Part shown: positions 59,240-64,000 of the stretch, piece after piece | Layout: every line of letters begins with the position of its first letter | Numbering within the stretch: the first letter of the stretch is position 1 | From: Chryseobacterium sp. C-71 | GTDB lineage: Bacteria > Bacteroidota > Bacteroidia > Flavobacteriales > Weeksellaceae | NCBI RefSeq assembly: GCF_020911865.1 | Contig: NZ_CP087131.1 | Coordinates: 1,922,001 to 1,986,000, forward strand | Length of the DNA stretch: 64,000 nt | Direction: 5' to 3' | Position numbers and translations under genes: made by a program | The notes under the pieces: model-generated | Database searches by the model: none | Seen by the model: the letters and a program-made list of their open reading frames with translations, nothing else | Told to the model about the DNA's origin: nothing

Positions 59240-62077
59240 ATGAAACAATTTCTACTTATTTTTCTTTTAACGATTTTGGGCATCAATGTTTCTGCTCAAA
59301 GAGATACAGAGCATTGGATCGCACCTTTTTATGCAACCACAGCCGTTACAGCACAGTCACTTTATCTTTCTACAGATTCGGTAACACCTTTTGTGGTAAC
59401 GATAAACAGCAACAACGTTGCATTGGGAACGGTAACAATCAGCAAAGGAAGTCCTCAGGTTTTTGTAGTCCCTGCAAATAATATAGCAGCTACAACAGCG
59501 GGAGAAGCTTTTACGGTAATTAATAAAGGATTATACATTAAGGCGGATAGACCTTTTTACTGTACCCTTAGAATGGTAAACTCAACTCAACATGCTGAAG
59601 TGGTAACCAGCAAAGGTAAAGCTGGTATTGGTAAAGAATTTTTTGTTGCGAACACTCCATCTGTTACGACTCGTACCACTGACAATTTTACGGCAGGAGT
59701 TTTAGCAACCGAAGATAATACAACAGTTACTGCAACTTGGAGTGCAATTACTCCGATAACTTTCTTTGGAGCAACACCGCCAACCAATACCCATACTTTT
59801 ACTTTAAATAAAGGACAATCTTTTATTTTTGCAGGTGGTATAGGTCCCGCAGCACCATTCATGGGAGCAAAAATCGTTGCTACCAAGCCAATCACCCTTA
59901 CAAACGGAAATGTGACAGGAAATTTTGGTAATACAACTTCCTCTGGGACTGATATAATTTTAGATCAGTCTGTTCCCCTTGATAGATTAGGGAATGAATT
60001 TGCGATGGTAAGAACAAGATCAAATACTGCGAATGAACTAGAAGGAGGAATTGTGATTGCTACAGAAAACAATACAGCAATATATTTGAATGGATCTACC
60101 ACTCCTGCAGCGACTTTAAATGCTGGTCAATGGTATAGAATTTCTGGAAGTAGTTATATAGTTCAAGGTGGTTCACACCCTAATATGTACATCAATACTT
60201 CAAAAAATGTTTATTTGTACCAACTGGTTTCAGTAAATAATGACACTGCCACCTGTGGTTTTAATTATATTCCCCCTTTAAACTGCTTCTTACCGAGAAA
60301 AATTGATGAGATTGGTAAAGTGGGTGAAATGCCAACAGGCACTGGAGGAGCTAGTGTTGTACCTACCGGTACTATTGTAAAGCTTAATATTTTAACTGAA
60401 GCGGGTGCTACGGTTACATACACCGTTAATGGAGGAGCACCGATAACCCCAACAGCTGCACAGGGTCCGTTTCCGTTGACAGGAAATACCAACTGGGTAA
60501 CCTATGCAATACAGCCTATTAACGGCAATATAGCCATCCAATCTAATAAAGCGGTAACTGCCGGAATTAACGGAGGACATAGTACTTCTGGATATGGAGG
60601 ATATTTCGCCGGATTCTCATCAATTCCGCTTATTGCTAAGCAGACTGGTGACTGTATTCCAGGATTAGTTTTGGAAGTAGATGACAGTTATGATACTTAC
60701 CAATGGTTCAGAAATGGTATCGCAATTCCGGGAGCAAACAGCAACTCTTTTACACCAACACAATCAGGAAATTATACTGTAAGAATTACAGTGGGATCTT
60801 GTATTCCGGCAACAACTCCTGTTTATAAGGTATTTACATGTCTTCAGCAAACTACAGATGCAAAAACTGTTTGCGAAGGCTATCTTAATATCGCCCCAGC
60901 CTTTACTTCATCTTCACAAACATTTGTTCCGAGTTCTGTACAGATTATTACACCTCCAACGAATGGTACAGCAATCATCAACCCTACTACGGGAGTGATT
61001 GGATATGTCCCTAACTTTGGTTTTGCAGGAACTGATACTATTACATACAAATTCTGTGGAAACGATCCTGAATTTGTAGATTGTGAACAAATTACCTTAA
61101 CCCTTACAATAGCAGAGAGCCCAGTTGTGAATAATGCACTATTGAGATCTTGCTACCTTGAAGAAAATATTGCTACAGGATTATTTAATTTAACTAATGC
61201 AAGCGTAACTACTCAGCCAGGAACAACTAAAAAATATTATCCCTCATTGACTGACGCTAACAACCAAACCAATGAAATTCTAAATCCTGCCAATTATGTT
61301 GCTCCAAACGGTATTGTATATGTAAGAGTAAGCAATGCAAACGGATGTTACAGAGTGGCAGAAATTACATTAGTTGTTATCCCGCCTACAAAATCAACCG
61401 TTTTAGTTGATAAAGAAATCTGTATAGAAAACAAAACAACATTAGATGCAGGCCCTGATTTTGACGGTTACCAATGGAGCACAGGAGCAACAACACAAAT
61501 CATCAGTGACGTTACTGTAGGAACGTACTCCGTAATCCTTAAAAAAGGAGATTGTTTCACAAAACAAACAGTTACGGTTTATGCTACTCAGCAACCTGTA
61601 ATTTCGAATATTGAAGTTACTACTAACGACATCACTGTATTAGCAATAGGAGGAACTGCTCCTTACAAATACTCAATTGATAATATCAACTGGCAGGATT
61701 CTAATGTTTTCACAGATATAAAAAGAGGGGATATTACGGTTTATGTAAGAGATTTCTTTAATTGCGAACCTTTAGAAGTGACCGTTACAGTTCCGAACAT
61801 TGTTAATGTAATTACACCAAATGGTGACGGAATAAACGATGTCCTTGATTATTCTGCTTTAGCAAACAAACCTAATTTGTTATTAGGGATTTATGACAGA
61901 TACGGAGTTAAAATATTTGAAGGAAACAAAGACACTGGTTATAAATGGGATGGAACCATCAACAAAACCAAAAAAGTTTCTACCGGAAATTACTGGTTCA
62001 GCATCAGCTGGAATGAAAGTAAAAACAAAACTCCAATCAAATTCTCTGGCTGGATTCTAGTGAAAAACAGAGAATAA
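59240..62077 (+). CDS. large secreted surface protein, paralogue of the gene before it (adhesin 2)
   Basis: A 945-aa paralogue of adhesin 1 with the same plan: signal peptide, IgGFc-binding-like N-terminal part (RDTEHWIAPFY, VLATEDNTTVTATW), repeated beta domains, and C-terminal NVITPNGDGINDVLDYS … YDRYGVKIFEGN … WILVKNRE. It is about 85 residues shorter in the middle, probably from loss of one beta domain (adhesin 1 has an extra YYPTL-type module). The next gene starts 2 nt after its stop. Confidence 0.88.
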   Translation: MKQFLLIFLLTILGINVSAQRDTEHWIAPFYATTAVTAQSLYLSTDSVTPFVVTINSNNVALGTVTISKGSPQVFVVPANNIAATTAGEAFTVINKGLYIKADRPFYCTLRMVNSTQHAEVVTSKGKAGIGKEFFVANTPSVTTRTTDNFTAGVLATEDNTTVTATWSAITPITFFGATPPTNTHTFTLNKGQSFIFAGGIGPAAPFMGAKIVATKPITLTNGNVTGNFGNTTSSGTDIILDQSVPLDRLGNEFAMVRTRSNTANELEGGIVIATENNTAIYLNGSTTPAATLNAGQWYRISGSSYIVQGGSHPNMYINTSKNVYLYQLVSVNNDTATCGFNYIPPLNCFLPRKIDEIGKVGEMPTGTGGASVVPTGTIVKLNILTEAGATVTYTVNGGAPITPTAAQGPFPLTGNTNWVTYAIQPINGNIAIQSNKAVTAGINGGHSTSGYGGYFAGFSSIPLIAKQTGDCIPGLVLEVDDSYDTYQWFRNGIAIPGANSNSFTPTQSGNYTVRITVGSCIPATTPVYKVFTCLQQTTDAKTVCEGYLNIAPAFTSSSQTFVPSSVQIITPPTNGTAIINPTTGVIGYVPNFGFAGTDTITYKFCGNDPEFVDCEQITLTLTIAESPVVNNALLRSCYLEENIATGLFNLTNASVTTQPGTTKKYYPSLTDANNQTNEILNPANYVAPNGIVYVRVSNANGCYRVAEITLVVIPPTKSTVLVDKEICIENKTTLDAGPDFDGYQWSTGATTQIISDVTVGTYSVILKKGDCFTKQTVTVYATQQPVISNIEVTTNDITVLAIGGTAPYKYSIDNINWQDSNVFTDIKRGDITVYVRDFFNCEPLEVTVTVPNIVNVITPNGDGINDVLDYSALANKPNLLLGIYDRYGVKIFEGNKDTGYKWDGTINKTKKVSTGNYWFSISWNESKNKTPIKFSGWILVKNRE

Positions 62078-62097
62078 CTATGAAAAAAATTAATATT

Positions 62098-62535
62098 ATG
62101 AAAAAAATTCTGTACACATTCTTAATTTTTTCGTCAGCAATACTATTTGGACAAAAAAACACTAAAGTTAAATTTGCTATCTGCAATGGTGCTGTGGGAA
62201 CTACTGAAATGTTTGAGCCGTACAAAAAAGATATAGAAAATACCACTTTTTTTAAGGCTACAACAAAACTACCTCAACATCTACAAAAGTTCAATTACTT
62301 GGCTGAAGATGGCTTGACGGAAATCAAATTTAAGAAAAATGTAGGTGCACCGGATATCATGTCACTAGCAGCTCTTAATGAACAAAGCAATGTACCTAAA
62401 GATACAAAAGTAATGATTGATGGGTATGTGTTTGATAATCCTGAGACTAATATCTACAGTATAATGGTTAAAAGGATAGATGTAAAAGAAGATAATGGCA
62501 AAAAATATCTTTCCATCTTCACTTATGATAACTAA
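62098..62535 (+). CDS. small secreted protein coupled to adhesin 2
   Basis: A 145-aa protein from ATG 62098, which starts a compact signal peptide (MKKILYTFLIFSSAILFG). An in-frame ATG at 62080, 2 nt after the adhesin 2 stop, would add six residues and may also be used. The mature part has CNGAVGTTEMFEPYKKDI and IMVKRIDVKEDNGKKYLSIF. I do not recognise it. Its place suggests that it is made with adhesin 2, as an accessory or surface partner. A terminator follows at 62554-62575. Confidence 0.65.
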   Translation: MKKILYTFLIFSSAILFGQKNTKVKFAICNGAVGTTEMFEPYKKDIENTTFFKATTKLPQHLQKFNYLAEDGLTEIKFKKNVGAPDIMSLAALNEQSNVPKDTKVMIDGYVFDNPETNIYSIMVKRIDVKEDNGKKYLSIFTYDN

Positions 62536-62553
62536 ATAAAGTGAAAATTAATT

Positions 62554-62575
62554 TGGCCGGAGTAATTTCCGGCCA
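62554..62575 (+). terminator. rho-independent terminator after the small secreted protein
   Basis: TGGCCGGA / TCCGGCCA stem followed by T's. Confidence 0.8.
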
Positions 62576-62613
62576 TTTTTTTGATCTGTAAATTTAAATT
62601 AAGAACTATTAGA

Positions 62614-62898
62614 TTGGAGGTTACAATTCCGAATATTATCAATGTAATTGCATCAAATGGCGACAGAGTAAACGATGTTCTTGAATATTCTGCTTAATTT
62701 GATCTTAGGAATTTATGACAGATACGGAGTTAAAATATTTAAAGGAAACAAAAACACTAGTTATAAATGGAATGTAAAGCATTAATAAAACCCAAAAAGT
62801 TTCTACCGGGAATTACTAACTCAGCATCAGCTGGAACGAAAGTAAAAACAAAACTCCAATCAAATTCTCAGACTTGATTTAGTTAAAACAGAGAATAA
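62614..62898 (+). pseudogene. relic of an adhesin C-terminal module (second copy)
   Basis: The DNA is close to the 3' end of adhesin 2: it includes GTTACAATTCCGAATATTAT, CGACAGAGTAAACGATGTTCTTGA, TATGACAGATACGGAGTT and the final AACAGAGAATAA. It has several stops and indels (for example a TAA in the codon row after TTCTGCT at 62695), so it cannot be translated. It marks an ancient duplicate or a deleted gene. Confidence 0.85.
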
Positions 62899-62920
62899 CA
62901 CTATTTTTCAGAATATTATG

Positions 62921-62950
62921 AAAACCTCCCGACTTTGAGTCGTGGTTTTT
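62921..62950 (+). terminator. terminator-like hairpin after the relic module
   Basis: A CGACT / AGTCG stem with more imperfect pairing outside it and a following T-run. Its form and place echo the terminator of adhesin 1 at 59126-59156, so it is probably its old copy. Confidence 0.5.
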
Positions 62951-62987
62951 TTTGTTTATTTTTAAATGATTCAACGTATTTTATTAT

Positions 62988-62995
62988 TAAATTTG
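62988..62995 (+). promoter_or_regulatory. -7 promoter element for adhesin 3
   Basis: TAAATTTG, 19 nt before ATG 63015. Confidence 0.55.
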
Positions 62996-63014
62996 TGATA
63001 TAATCAAATACAGA

Positions 63015-64000
63015 ATGAAGAAACTTCTATCTTTTTTTCTTATTTTTTACATATTCTCTATTTCTTTTGCACAATTAGATAGAGAGCATTGGTTTGCGCC
63101 GATGGTGGATAGAACAGGAAACCCAAACCCTTACCAGAAACTATACCTTTCTACAAATCGTACAACGCCTTTTCCTGTAACAATTTATAACAACAATGTT
63201 GTTATAGGAACCGTTACAATCAGTAAAAACAATCCTCAAAAATTTGATGTTTTAAGAAATTATATCATCACAACTTTGCAGACTGATCTGTTTACGCCAA
63301 CTACAAAAGGTCTTTATGTAAAAGCTGATTTTCCTTTTTATGCCAACTTAAGATTTTCGGTCTTAAATCATGCAGAAATCATTACATCTAAAGGCATACC
63401 ATCAACAGGGAAAAACTTTTTTGCGGCTAACGCCCCTATTACGGTGAGTAATGGTATTCTGAATTTCATGACCAGTATTTTGGCTACAGAAGACAATACA
63501 ACCGTAACTATTTCGGGATATAAGCCGACTGTACAATTTTCAAACGGAACAACAGGATTGACCAATCCTACGATGACTTTTATTTTAAATAAAGGACAAT
63601 CTTACATCATCGACGGTATCGGGAATATTGCCGGTAATTTTGACGGATTTTTAGGAGCAAAAATAACAGCCGACAAAGCCGTAAATGTCACAAACGGAAA
63701 TTTCAACGGTCAGTATTCAGGAAATGTACCTCTGAGCTCAGATATTTTGATGGATCAATCCGTACCGATAGAACAGCTTGGAACTCAGTTTGCGCTCGTA
63801 AAAGGTAACGGAAGTATTGGCACTAACATGGAAGGTGCTTTGGTTATTGCCACCCAAGACAACACCCAGATTTTTCTTAATAATGAAGGATTACCGATAA
63901 CAACATTAAACACTGGTCAATATTATGTCGTTCCTGATTCTAAGTATCAACTTCAGGGAACAACTCATTATAATTTGTACATAAGAACCACTAAAAACGC
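63015..64000 (+). CDS. large secreted surface protein, 3' end cut by window edge (adhesin 3)
   Basis: About 328 codons are visible. A signal peptide (MKKLLSFFLIFYIFSISFA) is followed by the same IgGFc-binding-like domain as adhesins 1 and 2: LDREHWFAPMVDRTG, YLSTNRTTPFPVTIY, LATEDNTTVTIS, FLGAKITADKAVNVTNGN, DQSVPIEQLGTQFALV. It is the most divergent of the three. Its type B sorting domain would lie beyond the right edge. It is expected to be a surface protein exported by T9SS. Confidence 0.85.
   Translation, partial: MKKLLSFFLIFYIFSISFAQLDREHWFAPMVDRTGNPNPYQKLYLSTNRTTPFPVTIYNNNVVIGTVTISKNNPQKFDVLRNYIITTLQTDLFTPTTKGLYVKADFPFYANLRFSVLNHAEIITSKGIPSTGKNFFAANAPITVSNGILNFMTSILATEDNTTVTISGYKPTVQFSNGTTGLTNPTMTFILNKGQSYIIDGIGNIAGNFDGFLGAKITADKAVNVTNGNFNGQYSGNVPLSSDILMDQSVPIEQLGTQFALVKGNGSIGTNMEGALVIATQDNTQIFLNNEGLPITTLNTGQYYVVPDSKYQLQGTTHYNLYIRTTKN

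Overview
The window is chromosomal DNA from a low-GC Bacteroidota bacterium, most likely a Chryseobacterium-like member of the Flavobacteriia (Weeksellaceae). The signs are promoters of the Bacteroidota type (-7 element TAnnTTTG, found about 20-40 nt before many start codons), almost no Shine-Dalgarno sequences, type IX secretion (T9SS) sorting domains, WG-repeat proteins, SPII lipoproteins and an accB-accC cluster beside rpmF. No rRNA, tRNA, CRISPR array or complete mobile element was seen.

Left part (1-12.6 kb): the start of an ExbB/TolQ proton-channel gene (cut by the window edge), leuS with an unusual internal insertion, a small lipoprotein, a GT2 glycosyltransferase with a partner gene, then a leftward group (waaA/kdtA, a DUF1648 membrane protein, an NlpC/P60 peptidase, an O-methyltransferase). 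A short transcript with an 18-bp perfect palindrome at its promoter and a 34-codon ORF lies before an OmpA-like lipoprotein. tilS overlaps a small ECF-like sigma factor gene.

Middle (12.7-34.9 kb): a tight rightward operon of envelope and redox genes (two-domain thioredoxin, YHS protein, outer-membrane protein, DM13 lipoprotein, DoxX-like, DinB, NRDE, ATP-grasp) is followed by dsbD, a T9SS-secreted repeat protein, a lone exbD, lipoproteins, a hydrolase and a patatin. Housekeeping genes come next: nrnA-type phosphoesterase, rpmH, ftsE, the overlapping leftward chain ribE-histidine kinase-trmN6, pdxA, and DUF177-rpmF-accB-accC.

Accessory part (35-64 kb): two WG-repeat proteins; rocD followed by a surface-glycan glycosyltransferase run (GT9, three CgeB-like paralogues, a GT4-type enzyme); a decayed stretch at 45.1-45.95 kb with the tail of an IS982-type transposase and a broken lipoprotein gene; a cupin, another glycosyltransferase, gltX and accA. 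Then comes a leftward cassette led by a lipoprotein with a JAB/MPN (JAMM) metallopeptidase motif, followed by a secreted protein and two paralogous TonB-C-like lipoproteins, with a divergent XRE regulator. After tsf, the right end is an array of large surface proteins with an IgGFc-binding-like N-terminus and a T9SS type B C-terminus: two intact copies, a third running off the edge, and two decayed copies of the C-terminal module between and beside them.

The parts most worth following up are the JAMM lipoprotein cassette (possibly a polymorphic toxin-immunity locus), the adhesin array with its relic sorting modules, the CgeB-like triplet, and the palindrome-controlled short transcript at 9.5-9.8 kb.
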